Both the position numbers and the translations under genes were made by a program. This document shows, piece by piece, positions 18,160 through 27,251 of a stretch of DNA of 64,000 nt. The notes beneath the pieces were generated by a model that did no database searches, was not told the origin of the DNA, and worked only from the letters and a program-made list of their open reading frames with translations. Source of the DNA: Agrobacterium pusense (GTDB lineage Bacteria; Pseudomonadota; Alphaproteobacteria; Rhizobiales; Rhizobiaceae); assembly GCF_900102105.1 (NCBI RefSeq), contig NZ_FNBB01000009.1:62001-126000 (forward strand), read 5' to 3'. Within the stretch, counting starts at the first letter, position 1. Every line of letters starts with the position of its first letter.

Positions 18160-18918
18160 TCATTCGTAAAACAGGCAGATGCGCCGGCCGTCTATCTCAC
18201 TGACGCTGATCGGCATGTCATAGATTTCCTTGAGAATATCGGGACGGATGATCTCTTCCGCAGGACCCTGATGACAGATGCGGCCCTCGCGCATGGCGAT
18301 GATGGTGTCGGAATACCAGGAGGCGAAGTTGATGTCGTGCAGAACCAGAACCACGGTCTTCTTCAGCTCGTCGGCCGCCTTGCGCATGATTTTCATCATG
18401 CTGGAGGCGTGTTTCATGTCCAGGTTGTTGAGCGGCTCGTCAAGCAGCACATAATCCGTATCCTGGCAAAGCACCATGGCCACGAAGGCGCGCTGGCGCT
18501 GACCGCCGGACAGTTCGTCCAGAAACCGGTCGGCCAGATTTTCAAGGTGCAGATATTCAAGCGCCCGGTCGATATGGGCCTTGTCCTCGATGGTGGGGCG
18601 GCCCTTGGAGTAGGGGTAGCGGCCGAAGCCGACAAGGTCGCGCACGGTCAGGCGCGAGGAGATGTGGTTGTCCTGCCGCAGGATGGAGAGCCGCTTCGCC
18701 AGCGTATCGGAGGGGGTTTTCGTGACATCCAGCCCGTCGACCGTGACGGTTCCCGTATCCATGGACATCAGCCTTGCGACGATGGACAGGAGCGTGGATT
18801 TACCCGCGCCGTTCGGCCCGATGATGGAGGTGACGCCGCCTGCCGGGATGGAAACCGAGACGCCGTCTATGACGACGCTGTCACCATAGGATTTGCTGAT
18901 CTGACTGGCGATGATCAT
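18160..18918 (-). CDS. Siderophore ABC transporter, ATP-binding protein
   Basis: FecE/FepC/YclP-type ATPase that powers ferric-siderophore uptake. The Walker A motif GPNGAGKST starts at residue 34, and the signature LSGGQRQRAF and Walker B DYVLLDEPLNNLD follow. 252 residues. It is last in a minus-strand operon and overlaps the upstream permease by four bases (ATGA), showing translational coupling. Confidence 0.95.
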   Translation of the reverse strand: MIIASQISKSYGDSVVIDGVSVSIPAGGVTSIIGPNGAGKSTLLSIVARLMSMDTGTVTVDGLDVTKTPSDTLAKRLSILRQDNHISSRLTVRDLVGFGRYPYSKGRPTIEDKAHIDRALEYLHLENLADRFLDELSGGQRQRAFVAMVLCQDTDYVLLDEPLNNLDMKHASSMMKIMRKAADELKKTVVLVLHDINFASWYSDTIIAMREGRICHQGPAEEIIRPDILKEIYDMPISVSEIDGRRICLFYE

Positions 18919-19883
18919 CGCGCACCTCGTTTCAGAATGAGACCGATAAAGACGATGCCGCCCAGAAATTCGATGATGATGGAGAGCGCCGTATCGAAGG
19001 CGAAAACCCGCTCCAGCACCACCTGACCGCCGACGAGACAGATCACGGCGATGAGGATCGCCGCAGGCAGCACATAGGCATGCTTGCCGTTGCCGGTGAG
19101 ATAATGGGCGAGGGCCGCGACCAGCAGGCCGAAGAACATGACCGGGCCGACGAGCGCAGTGGAGACTGCGACAAGTACGGAGACCAGCACGAGGATGATG
19201 GTCACGGTGTACTTGTATTCGACCCCGAGGCTGATGGCCGTCGCGCGGCCGAGCGAGAGCACGTCGAGCGTGTGCATCAGGCGCAGCCCGATAATGGTCA
19301 CCACGCCGATGATGATGGCGGAAACAGTGAGCAGCGTCGGATCGATGGAATTGAAACTGGCGAAAAGCACATCCTGCAGCACCGTGTATTCGTTCGGATC
19401 GAGGACCCGCTGCATGAAGCCCGAAAGGCTGCGGAAAAACACGCCGAAGACGATACCGACCAAGACGAGAAGATGCAGGCTGCGTACCGCTCCGACAAAA
19501 AGCCAGCGATAGAGCAGGGCGGAAAAGGCGACGAGCAGCCCGGTTTCCACCAGAAATTTCACTTGAGGATCGATCATCACGACTGTTGCCGAACCGAAGA
19601 CGAAAATCAGCCCGGTCTGCATCAGCACGTAGAGTGAATCGAAACCCATGACCGAAGGGGTGAGGATACGGTTGTTGGTAACCGTCTGGAACAGCACGGT
19701 GGAAACGGCGATGGCGTAGGCCACCAGCAAAAGCGACAGGAGCTTGATGCCGCGAAACGGCAGCACGAAACTCCAGCTTCCCCTGGCGCCGAGCGTCATG
19801 AAGGCGATCATGGAAATGAGCGCCAGTGCGGCAAGCACAAGCAGAACGATTTTTGCGCGCCTGTCAGGGTTTCTCTCACGCAT
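18915..19883 (-). CDS. Siderophore ABC transporter permease (second subunit)
   Basis: FecD/FecCD-family inner-membrane subunit with eight to ten hydrophobic segments, 322 residues. The start ATG at 19883 overlaps the end of the first permease gene by eight bases. A longer frame to 20006 gives an unrelated cysteine/serine-rich extension and was rejected. Together with the neighbouring permease it forms the heterodimeric channel. Confidence 0.94.
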   Translation of the reverse strand: MRERNPDRRAKIVLLVLAALALISMIAFMTLGARGSWSFVLPFRGIKLLSLLLVAYAIAVSTVLFQTVTNNRILTPSVMGFDSLYVLMQTGLIFVFGSATVVMIDPQVKFLVETGLLVAFSALLYRWLFVGAVRSLHLLVLVGIVFGVFFRSLSGFMQRVLDPNEYTVLQDVLFASFNSIDPTLLTVSAIIIGVVTIIGLRLMHTLDVLSLGRATAISLGVEYKYTVTIILVLVSVLVAVSTALVGPVMFFGLLVAALAHYLTGNGKHAYVLPAAILIAVICLVGGQVVLERVFAFDTALSIIIEFLGGIVFIGLILKRGAR

Positions 19884-20841
19884 GGTTGCGTTTCCGCAGC
19901 AGGAGATAGAGGAACAGCGCGCTGCCGATGACGCCGACCACGGTTCCGATGGGTATTTCGTAAGGCGCGCGCACGGTCCGGCCGATGATGTCGCAGGAGA
20001 GCACAAAGACCGCGCCGAGCGTCGCCACCCATGGCACCGAGCGGCGCATATTGTCGCCGATCATCAGGCTCACGACATTCGGCACGATGAGGCCCAGGAA
20101 GGGGATCATGCCCACCGTCACCACCACGACAGCGCTGACCAGCGAAACGATGGTGAGGCCGAGCGCCATTACCCGGCGATAATTGAGGCCGAGATTGGTG
20201 GTGAAGTCCCGGCCCATGCCCGCCACGGTGAAGCGGTCGGCGGCGAGATAGGCGGCGATGGCGAAGAGAAAACCGATCCACAGCAACTCATAACGGCCGC
20301 GCAGTACGCCGGAAAAATCCCCCGTCATCCATGCCCCGAGCGATTGCAGCAGATCGAAGCGATAGGCGAAGAATGTGGTGACGGCGGAAATGACGCCGCC
20401 AAGCATGATGCCGATCAGCGGCACCAGCAGCACGTCGCGCAGCGGCACCTGCCGCAGGATGCGCAGGAACAGCGCGGTGCCGGCGAGGGCAAAAGCTGCT
20501 GCCACCAGCATCTTGCCGAAGATCGGTGTATCCGGTGCCAAAAGGGTGACGGCGAGCAGGCCGAGGCCGGCGGATTCCGTCGTGCCTGCCGTGGAAGGTT
20601 CCACGAAGCGGTTTCGCACCAGCATCTGCATGATGAGGCCGGCAATCGCCATCGAGCTTCCCGCAAGTATCAGCGCGAGCGTGCGCGGAATACGGCTGAC
20701 GAGCAGCACCCGCAGCGCGTCTGCACTCGTGTCGGGTGCGAAAAGCGTTGCGAGCGAAACGTTGCTTACGCCGACGAACAGGCTGGTGATGGCGAGCACC
20801 AGGGCTAGCAACAGGACAAGGATGAGAGACAGGGATTTCAC
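19876..20841 (-). CDS. Siderophore ABC transporter permease (first subunit)
   Basis: FecCD-family permease, 321 residues. It carries the family block SRIPRTLALILAGSSMAIAG (about residues 49-68) and the coupling region near GIMLGGVISA. The apparent start is GTG at 20841 with no strong ribosome site, so the exact start is less certain. A family A repeat separates it from the binding-protein gene, which may uncouple their expression. Confidence 0.93.
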   Translation of the reverse strand: MKSLSLILVLLLALVLAITSLFVGVSNVSLATLFAPDTSADALRVLLVSRIPRTLALILAGSSMAIAGLIMQMLVRNRFVEPSTAGTTESAGLGLLAVTLLAPDTPIFGKMLVAAAFALAGTALFLRILRQVPLRDVLLVPLIGIMLGGVISAVTTFFAYRFDLLQSLGAWMTGDFSGVLRGRYELLWIGFLFAIAAYLAADRFTVAGMGRDFTTNLGLNYRRVMALGLTIVSLVSAVVVVTVGMIPFLGLIVPNVVSLMIGDNMRRSVPWVATLGAVFVLSCDIIGRTVRAPYEIPIGTVVGVIGSALFLYLLLRKRNHA

Positions 20842-20919
20842 GTTGGCGGTTTTTCGTAAATGGTAAAAGCTCCCCGTAACCTGGCAGGCTGCCGAAACAG
20901 GTGTCCGACCTCTCCTTGG

Positions 20920-20994
20920 TCATCTTCTGGCTTGACCCGAGGATCCACAACCTGACGCGCGATGGATCCTCGGGTCAAGCCCGAGGATGACGTC
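20920..20994. repeat. Palindromic intergenic repeat, family A (partial copy)
   Basis: CTTGACCCGAGGATCC and GGATCCTCGGGTCAAG form long inverted arms, followed by a second ATCCTCGG/CCGAGGAT hairpin. It lies inside the siderophore operon between the permease and binding-protein genes. Confidence 0.75.
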
Positions 20995-21034
20995 GAGTAT
21001 GGAGCAGCCTTCAGAAGCGCATGCCTAGAGGCTT

Positions 21035-21973
21035 TTACGATTTCTTGTCGGAGACAGCCTTGTAGACCTGATCGAGCAGGGTGGTGAGCGCCGTATAACC
21101 GCTGCTGACGATATAGGCCGCCTGCGGGTCGAGGTAAACGATCTGCTTTTTCTTCCAGGCGTTGGTCTGGTGGACCAGTTCGTTATCCAGCACCTGCGCG
21201 GCCGCCTTGCCGGGATCGGTGGCGCGGCCGATGCCGGCATCGCGGTCGATCACGAACAACCATTCCGGATTGACCTCGGCAAGATATTCGAAGGAGACGA
21301 CGTCGCCGCGGTCGAAACGGTCATCAATGTCTTCGGCGACCGGCTTGAAGCCGATTTCGGTGTGCAGCCAGCCGGTGCGCGAGCCTGGGCCATAAACGCC
21401 GACCTTGCCGGCATTGGTGACGAGGATCATCGCCGTTCCGGAATTGGGGGCGATCTCTTTCAGCTTCGCCACCTTTTCATCGATGGCGGCATCGAGCTTT
21501 TTGGCTTCTTCCTGCTTGCCGAAGATATCGCCAAGCTTGGCGATGTTGGCTTTCACGCTGCCGATGAATTCCTTGGAATCCACCGACATGTCGATGGCCG
21601 GTGTGATCTTGGCAACATCCGGATATTTTGCCCGCGAACGGCCGCCAACGATGACGAGATCGGCCTCTGCCGCATTGATCGCCTCGTAATCGGGCTCAAA
21701 CAGCGTGCCGACCTTCAGATATTTCCCGTCGGCATATTTCTGCAGATAGGTCGGTAGGTTGGAGCCGACGACGCCCGTCGGTTCGACGCCGAGTGCATCG
21801 AGATTGTCGAGCGAGGGAACATCAAGAACCAGAACCTTTTTCGGCGCGGCTTTCAGCACGGTCTCGCCCTGGGCGTGCTTGATCGTCATTTCCTCGGCGC
21901 TTGCGGTCATCGCGCCAAGGCTGAAGGCCGCTGCCGCCAGCAGCCGAACGGGGAAGGTGAAGTTGATGGCCAC
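21035..21973 (-). CDS. Siderophore-binding periplasmic protein
   Basis: Class III periplasmic binding protein of the FatB/YclQ/CeuE group (catecholate or petrobactin-type siderophores; substrate not proven). A signal peptide spans residues 1-26 (ending TASA). The core follows with KKVLVLDVPSLDNLDALG, a GPGSRTGWLH loop and a C-terminal SSGYTALTTLLDQVYKAV helix typical of this group. The start is GTG at 21973 with AAGGG nine bases upstream. It is first in the importer operon and preceded by RirA-type and Irr-type sites, so iron repression is expected. Confidence 0.93.
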   Translation of the reverse strand: MAINFTFPVRLLAAAAFSLGAMTASAEEMTIKHAQGETVLKAAPKKVLVLDVPSLDNLDALGVEPTGVVGSNLPTYLQKYADGKYLKVGTLFEPDYEAINAAEADLVIVGGRSRAKYPDVAKITPAIDMSVDSKEFIGSVKANIAKLGDIFGKQEEAKKLDAAIDEKVAKLKEIAPNSGTAMILVTNAGKVGVYGPGSRTGWLHTEIGFKPVAEDIDDRFDRGDVVSFEYLAEVNPEWLFVIDRDAGIGRATDPGKAAAQVLDNELVHQTNAWKKKQIVYLDPQAAYIVSSGYTALTTLLDQVYKAVSDKKS

Positions 21974-22030
21974 GAATATGTCCCTTGCGAATGGTTCCGG
22001 ACCGGCGGAAAGCTTTCCGTCGGGTTAACT

Positions 22031-22045
22031 TGATGTCCGTTATCA
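22031..22045. promoter_or_regulatory. RirA-type iron-responsive (IRO) box
   Basis: TGATGTCCGTTATCA matches the rhizobial IRO consensus TGA-N9-TCA exactly. It lies 58-72 bases upstream of the siderophore-binding protein start codon. RirA is the iron-sulfur repressor of iron uptake in Rhizobiaceae. Confidence 0.65.
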
Positions 22046-22082
22046 GCTTTATTGGCAAGGCGGGCGGAAATCAAAATTATGT

Positions 22083-22099
22083 TTTAGAATGGTTCTGAA
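22083..22099. promoter_or_regulatory. Irr-type iron control element (ICE)
   Basis: TTTAGAATGGTTCTGAA matches the ICE palindrome TTTAGAA-N3-TTCTAAA with a single mismatch. It lies about 38 bases upstream of the RirA-type box, in front of the siderophore importer. Confidence 0.6.
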
Positions 22100-22153
22100 T
22101 TGCCGTGAGCGGGAAATGCGGGGGCAGATGAAACATCTGCTCGAACCTCTTCC

Positions 22154-22229
22154 CCGTCATGCTCGGGCTTGACCCGAGTATCCCACTGCGGTGGTGGTGA
22201 TGGATCCTCGGATCAAGTCCGAGGTGACG
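22154..22229. repeat. Palindromic intergenic repeat, family A (partial copy)
   Basis: Two palindromes, GCTCGGGCTTGACCCGAG and CCTCGGATCAAGTCCGAGG, are separated by a short spacer. It lies between the iron-regulated promoter region and the small lipoprotein gene. Confidence 0.75.
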
Positions 22230-22315
22230 TTGAGGGGAAGGAAAGGCCGGCGTCACTTTGGTCGGTGCCTTTTACCCGTCTGTTTTACCCATCACGACCA
22301 ACGTGACAGCCGCTG

Positions 22316-22576
22316 TCAATCCGGTGGCCAGTCGCCGACGATTTCGCGCCTCTCCAGTTTCAACGATCGGTCCGGCTGCACCCGGTAAGTCTCGATCGCC
22401 AGCCTTCCGTCGCCCATCACGAATTCGTTGCTGAGCGTACTGCCGACGGGGGACTTTGTCAGTTTGGTACGGGGCTGCCCGCCATAGGTGATACTGCCGG
22501 GAATGGGTTCCACATCGGGGACGGCGGTAGTGCAACCGGTTAAAGCAAGGATGGTCAGGATTGCAAGGCTGCGCAT
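22316..22576 (-). CDS. Small lipoprotein (86 aa)
   Basis: The lipoprotein signal MRSLAILTILALTGC has a lipobox (LTGC, Cys14). The mature part is about 72 residues with no recognised domain. The ATG at 22576 follows GAGGA at nine bases. It is downstream of the terminator of the tricarboxylate transporter operon and is a separate unit. Role unknown; envelope location is inferred from the lipobox. Confidence 0.75.
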   Translation of the reverse strand: MRSLAILTILALTGCTTAVPDVEPIPGSITYGGQPRTKLTKSPVGSTLSNEFVMGDGRLAIETYRVQPDRSLKLERREIVGDWPPD

Positions 22577-22647
22577 GACAGGGTTCCTCAGAGGGTTTCA
22601 TAAAATCTATGCCGCCCCCAACCTCGCCGCAATCCATAACGTTCCAC

Positions 22648-22678
22648 AAAAAAAGCCCCGTATCCGGAGATACGGGGC
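22648..22678 (-). terminator. Intrinsic terminator of the tctCBA operon
   Basis: On the minus strand, a perfect 10-bp stem (GCCCCGTATC with GATACGGGGC, four-base loop) is followed by seven T residues, 28 bases after tctA. Confidence 0.92.
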
Positions 22679-22705
22679 CAGTTGCCTTGGGAGGTTCTTT
22701 GGTTC

Positions 22706-24223
22706 TCAATCCTCGTTGGCGGCAAGCTGCGTCAGCACCTCGCCACGGCCGCGGATACGCATGATGAGCGGAATGATGAAGGCGGCTGCCGCGACGATGA
22801 ACAGGCCAACGGCAATCGGCGAGGTGAACAGCACGGTCGGGTCGCCCTGGCCGATGGCCAGTGCGCGGCGAAGCTGCTGTTCGGCGAGCGGGCCAAGGAT
22901 GAGGCCGACAACCGCAGGCGCAATCGGATACCCGAAGATGCGCATGATGTAGCCGAGGATGCCGAAGGCGAGCAGCATGCCGAGTTCGAACACCGACGGG
23001 TTGGCGCCGATGGTGCCGAGCGTTGCGAACAGCAGGATGCCGGCGTAAAGCCAGGGCTTCGGAATGGTCAGCAGCTTCACCCAGAGACCGACGAGCGGCA
23101 GGTTGAGTACCAAGAGCATCAGGTTGGCGATGAAGAGGCTGGCGATCAGGCCCCAGACCAGCTGCGGATTGGTGGCAAACAGCAGGGGCCCGGGTTGCAG
23201 GCCGAACTGCTGGAAACCGGCGAGCATGATGGCCGCTGTTGCCGTCGTCGGCAGGCCGAGCGTCAGGAGCGGCACCAGCGTACCGGCAGCCGAGGCGTTG
23301 TTCGCCGCTTCCGGACCCGCAACGCCTTCAATCGCGCCGTTGCCGAATTCTTCCGGATATTTGGTCAGCTTCTTTTCGGTGGCATAGGACAGGAACGTGC
23401 CGATTTCAGCGCCGCCGGCAGGCATCGCGCCAATCGGGAAGCCGATCAGGGTGCCGCGCAGCCAAGCCTTCCACGAACGCGCCCAGTCCTGCGCGCTCAT
23501 CCAGACCGAACCCTTGACGGCTTCGACCTTGTCGTCGCCGCTCTGGCCCTGCGCCACGATGAACAGCGTTTCGCCGATGGCGAACATGGCGACCGCAAGC
23601 GTTGTAACTTCCACGCCGTCGAGCAGGTCGGGAATGCCGAAGCTCATGCGGGTCTGGCCGGTCAGCTGGTCGATGCCGACGATGGCCAGCGCAAAGCCGA
23701 TGAACAGCGAGGTGAGACCACGCAGCGCCGAATCGCCGAAGGCGGAGGAAACGGTGACGAAAGCCAGCACCATCAGCGCGAAATATTCGCGCGGACCGAA
23801 GACCAGCGCCAGCTTGACGATGTAGGGCGCGACGAAGGCGAGCGCGATAGTGGCGATGAGGCCGGCCACGAAGGAGCCGATGGCGGCGGTGGCGAGGGCC
23901 GGGCCGCCTCTGCCCTTGCGGGCCATCTTGTTGCCTTCGAGCGCGGTCACGATCGAGGCGCTTTCGCCCGGCGTGTTGAGCAGGATGGAGGTGGTCGAAC
24001 CGCCATACATGCCGCCATAATAGATGCCGGCGAACATGATGAGCGAACCGGCAGCATCGAGCCGGTAAGTGACGGGCAGAAGCAGCGCGACGGTCAAGGC
24101 GGGGCCGATGCCGGGCAGAACGCCAACGGCGGTGCCGAGCGTCACACCGATCAGCGCATAGAGCAGGTTCATGGGTTGGGCGGCAACCTCAAGACCGTGC
24201 AGCAGGAATTCAAAGGTACTCAT
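22706..24223 (-). CDS. tctA: Tripartite tricarboxylate transporter, large permease (TctA)
   Basis: Large membrane subunit (505 residues, about twelve hydrophobic segments) of a binding-protein-dependent secondary transporter for citrate-like carboxylates. The N-terminal block [20 protein letters not shown] and [18 protein letters not shown] are the family signatures. It is last of three genes, 94 bases after tctB, and ends at a strong terminator. Substrate not predictable beyond an organic acid. Confidence 0.95.
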   Translation of the reverse strand: MSTFEFLLHGLEVAAQPMNLLYALIGVTLGTAVGVLPGIGPALTVALLLPVTYRLDAAGSLIMFAGIYYGGMYGGSTTSILLNTPGESASIVTALEGNKMARKGRGGPALATAAIGSFVAGLIATIALAFVAPYIVKLALVFGPREYFALMVLAFVTVSSAFGDSALRGLTSLFIGFALAIVGIDQLTGQTRMSFGIPDLLDGVEVTTLAVAMFAIGETLFIVAQGQSGDDKVEAVKGSVWMSAQDWARSWKAWLRGTLIGFPIGAMPAGGAEIGTFLSYATEKKLTKYPEEFGNGAIEGVAGPEAANNASAAGTLVPLLTLGLPTTATAAIMLAGFQQFGLQPGPLLFATNPQLVWGLIASLFIANLMLLVLNLPLVGLWVKLLTIPKPWLYAGILLFATLGTIGANPSVFELGMLLAFGILGYIMRIFGYPIAPAVVGLILGPLAEQQLRRALAIGQGDPTVLFTSPIAVGLFIVAAAAFIIPLIMRIRGRGEVLTQLAANED

Positions 24224-24317
24224 GGACAGATGTCCCCCTGTCGGGCGGAACGGCCGGCGGTTGCGTCATCGCGTGCCTGCGGTTTCCTGTGATCTCGAAA
24301 CTTGGTTGGAATGGCTG

Positions 24318-24812
24318 TCAGAAGAACAGCCGCTCCAGTGGTCCGGCGGGCAGCGAAAGCTGCAGCAGCTGGGCAAAAACGATCCAGATGGCAAAACTCA
24401 GCACAATGCCGACCGGTATCGAGAACCAGAGCTTGCGTTTGCCGAAAGCGCGTGCCGTGAAGGCGAACAGCAGACCGGTGGCAATGGAAAAGCCGGCAAC
24501 TGTCAGCAGCAGCATCTGGGCGGCAAGGCCGGCAATGACCCACACGACCGGAGCGATTTCCTGCCTGTCGCGCTCGGGAAAATCACCGCGCCAAGCCTCG
24601 ACGGCCGTCCAGATCGCCAGTCCGACAAGACAGAAGGCGATGGCGTAGGGTACTGTTGCCGGGCCGACAGGGGAATAACCGGTGACGCTGGCAAGGCGGG
24701 CGCTATCCCAGAAGATGACGCTGGCAACAGCGACGAGGGCGACGGCGATGACCAGCGCCGCCCAGTCGGGGCGACGCTTTTGATCATGCGAAGGGTTGGA
24801 ACCCTGGCTCAT
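24318..24812 (-). CDS. tctB: Tripartite tricarboxylate transporter, small permease (TctB)
   Basis: 164 residues with four hydrophobic segments, as usual for TctB. A soluble N-terminal stretch (MSQGSNPSHDQKRRPDW) precedes the first segment. It overlaps tctC by four bases (ATGA), so translation is coupled. Sequence conservation of TctB is low, so the call rests on topology and on position between tctC and tctA. Confidence 0.9.
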   Translation of the reverse strand: MSQGSNPSHDQKRRPDWAALVIAVALVAVASVIFWDSARLASVTGYSPVGPATVPYAIAFCLVGLAIWTAVEAWRGDFPERDRQEIAPVVWVIAGLAAQMLLLTVAGFSIATGLLFAFTARAFGKRKLWFSIPVGIVLSFAIWIVFAQLLQLSLPAGPLERLFF

Positions 24813-25753
24813 TTTACCAGTCCGATGTCTTTGAGGATGGTTTCGGTGGCGGCGGTGTCCTTGGCAAGCTGTTCCTTGAAGGCGTCACCGGCGAGATAGG
24901 TATCCATCCAGCCCTTGGTCTTCAGGGTTTCCTGCCACTTGGCGGATTTCACCAGCTTCTCGACGTCGGCATTGATGGCCTTTTCCTGATCGGCGGAAAT
25001 GCCGGGGGCTGCCGCAACCATGCGCCAGTTCTGCACGACGACATCAAGACCGCTTTCCTTCAGCGTCGGCGCGTCGACGCCCTCAAGACGTTTTTCGCTG
25101 GTGACGGCGAGGAGGCGCAGCGTGCCGGCCTTCACCTGGCCTTCGAATTCGCCATAGCCGGAAACGCCAGCGGTGACCTGGGAACCGAGGATCGAGGCAA
25201 GTGCTTCGCCGCCGCCGGAATAGGCGATGTAGTTGATCTTGGTCGGATCGACGCCGGCTGCCTTGGCAATCAGGCCAACGGCGATATGGTCGGTGCCGCC
25301 GGCAGAGCCGCCGCCCCAGGAAACGCTGCCCGGGTCCTTCTTGAGCTGGTCGATGAGATCGCCGATGGTCTTCAGCGGCGAGGATGCCGGAACGACGATC
25401 GCTTCATATTCGCCGGTCAGGCGTGCGATCGGGGTCACTTCCTTCAGCGTCACGGGCGCATTGTTGGTGAGGATCGCGCCGACCATGACGTAACCGCCGA
25501 CGATGAGGGCGTGCGGGTTACCCTTCTGCTGGCTGGCGAATTGCGCAAGACCGATGGTGCCGCCAGCGCCCGGTACGTTCTGCACCTGAACGCTCTTGGA
25601 AATGCCTTCTTCCTGCAGCACGCTCTGCAGCGAGCGCGCGGTCTGGTCCCAGCCGCCGCCGGGATTGGCCGGTGCGATGACGGTGTAATCTGCCGCAGCC
25701 GCCGGAAGCGCGATCATGCCCGCCAGAAATGTACCGATAAGAAAATGTTTCAA
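24809..25753 (-). CDS. tctC: Tripartite tricarboxylate transporter, binding protein (TctC)
   Basis: Periplasmic solute receptor of the TctC/Bug family, 314 residues. A signal peptide (KHFLIGTFLAGMIALPAAAA) is followed by APANPGGGWDQTARSL, VQNVPGAGGTIGLAQF and SWGGGSAGGTDHIA, the ligand-loop blocks. The start is TTG at 25753, supported by AGGAGG nine bases upstream. It is first gene of the operon. The TctDE-like system 1.5 kb away is a likely regulator by analogy with other tct loci. Confidence 0.95.
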   Translation of the reverse strand: MKHFLIGTFLAGMIALPAAAADYTVIAPANPGGGWDQTARSLQSVLQEEGISKSVQVQNVPGAGGTIGLAQFASQQKGNPHALIVGGYVMVGAILTNNAPVTLKEVTPIARLTGEYEAIVVPASSPLKTIGDLIDQLKKDPGSVSWGGGSAGGTDHIAVGLIAKAAGVDPTKINYIAYSGGGEALASILGSQVTAGVSGYGEFEGQVKAGTLRLLAVTSEKRLEGVDAPTLKESGLDVVVQNWRMVAAAPGISADQEKAINADVEKLVKSAKWQETLKTKGWMDTYLAGDAFKEQLAKDTAATETILKDIGLVK

Positions 25754-26102
25754 GTCGAAAACCCTCCTCAGGATGCCCTTTTGGGCGTCGTTTTTCGTTT
25801 ATGCGGAAGGGGCTTCAGGGCGCATCTGTGCCGACGCTGAGTACTCAACGCTGGGCCTTGGCAATCCTCAAGATTTCCTCCCGCATCTTCTTCCGCCTCC
25901 ACGGAATGAAGAAGGATTGCAGAGCATCACAAAAAGCTGTCATCTAACTGACGCAACGCAAGTCCTTGCGCATTTACTCTCTATTAATTTGTGCCGGACG
26001 TCCACTGTGGCGTGTGGATGGCTTTGTTTTGCGCCTTTGAAGCCTGCTTCACCCTCATTTCTGTGACAGGCACAGGACTGAGGGATGGTGGGGCGCTCAA
26101 AC
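25754..26102. other. Gene-free stretch upstream of tctC
   Basis: Holds the tctC ribosome site and presumably its promoter, and a partial palindromic repeat at its right end. No gene is seen. Confidence 0.6.
26052..26085. repeat. Palindromic intergenic repeat, family A (fragment)
   Basis: CCCTCATTTCTGTG and CACAGGACTGAGGG form inverted arms resembling one half of the element at 31811-31930. It lies just before the end of the binding-protein gene. Confidence 0.55.
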
Positions 26103-27170
26103 CTACTGCGACCGCAAAGCCTCGTTCCAACGCTCGATCAGGCGGGTGCGCTTGACCTGATCCAGATAGACCATCAGGCCGGGGCTGACCGGGACCGGCC
26201 GCAATTGTGCACCGTGGATGGCCTGCATGGTGTTCGCCGTGTTCTCGCCCGCCACTTCCGGGCTGACGGCGGGGATTTGCAATTGCCGGGCCATGATCGT
26301 CTGACCTTCCTTGGACATGAAGAATTCGAGGTAGCGGCGGCCGAGTTCAGGATTGGCTGCGGCTTCCGGCACCAGCCCGATGCGCGACATCACGACGGTA
26401 TAATCCTTCGGCAGAACGATGCCGACATCCGGGTGGCGTGAGGCCCAGTCTGCCGCGTAGGAGCCGAGAATATTGTAACCCATCACGAAGCGGCCGTCGG
26501 AGACGCGCTCCAGAATGGCCGAGGAGGTGGAATAAACCTTCACACCCGCGGCACCCATGGCCTTGATGACGCTCCATATATCGCCGAACTGCTCCTGGTC
26601 GCGTGACATGAACAGGAAGCCGACGCCGGAGCGTTCGATGTCATATGTCGCGATACGGCCATGCACCTCTTTGGCGTGACGTTCGAGATAATCGACAAAT
26701 TCGGCGCGGGTGGCGGGCGGCTTTTCGGTGGTGAAGCTTGGCTTGTGATAGACAAAAACCGCCGGCTCGAAGGTCAGCGCATAGGCGGTGTTGCGCCAGT
26801 TCGCCCAGGCGGGCCAGCGGGCGCTCATGGCGAGATCCGACCGCTGGGCATAACCGTCATTGCTCAGCTTCACCTGCAGGTCCATGGCCGAGGAAAAGGC
26901 GAAATCGGCGGTCTTCTTGCCAGCATCGGTTTCTTTCACGATGCGGTCGTAGATTTCGCCGGTCAGCATATCCTCATAATGGACGGCAATATCGGGATTG
27001 GCCTTCTGGAAACCCTCGATCATCGGGGTCGCCAGCGGTTCGTCGAGCGAGGAATAGACCACCAGTGTCTGCGCATCCGCCTTGCCGGAGGGAGCCGGAA
27101 AAACGACGGCCTGGGCAAGCGCAGGCGAGGCCATGCAGAGACAGAGACAGAGAAGAAGGCAGATACGCAT
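26103..27170 (-). CDS. Orphan extracellular solute-binding protein (AfuA/PgtC-like)
   Basis: Periplasmic protein of the iron(III)/phosphonate-type ABC binding-protein class, about 355 residues. A signal peptide (MRICLLLCLCLCMASPALA) precedes TLVVYSSLDEPLATPMIEGF and HYEDMLTGEIYDRIVKE. No ABC permease or ATPase is adjacent. It is divergent from a TctDE-like two-component system with about 80 bases between them, so a sensory partner role is possible (inference). I took the ATG at 27170 as the start; 27182 and 27200 are alternatives and none has a clear ribosome site. Confidence 0.85.
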   Translation of the reverse strand: MRICLLLCLCLCMASPALAQAVVFPAPSGKADAQTLVVYSSLDEPLATPMIEGFQKANPDIAVHYEDMLTGEIYDRIVKETDAGKKTADFAFSSAMDLQVKLSNDGYAQRSDLAMSARWPAWANWRNTAYALTFEPAVFVYHKPSFTTEKPPATRAEFVDYLERHAKEVHGRIATYDIERSGVGFLFMSRDQEQFGDIWSVIKAMGAAGVKVYSTSSAILERVSDGRFVMGYNILGSYAADWASRHPDVGIVLPKDYTVVMSRIGLVPEAAANPELGRRYLEFFMSKEGQTIMARQLQIPAVSPEVAGENTANTMQAIHGAQLRPVPVSPGLMVYLDQVKRTRLIERWNEALRSQ

Positions 27171-27251
27171 GGAAAAGATCATGCCGCAGGCGCGGGCCAT
27201 TCACAAGCGGTAAGGGTCTGGTTAAACTCGGCAATGTTGCAGGAGGAAGAT

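Noticed and set aside
22682-24292. A 536-residue open frame on the plus strand across tctA
   Set aside because: Shadow of the tctA coding sequence (Gln/Glu/Arg/Gly-rich, no start signal); the minus strand has clear TctA signatures and a terminator.
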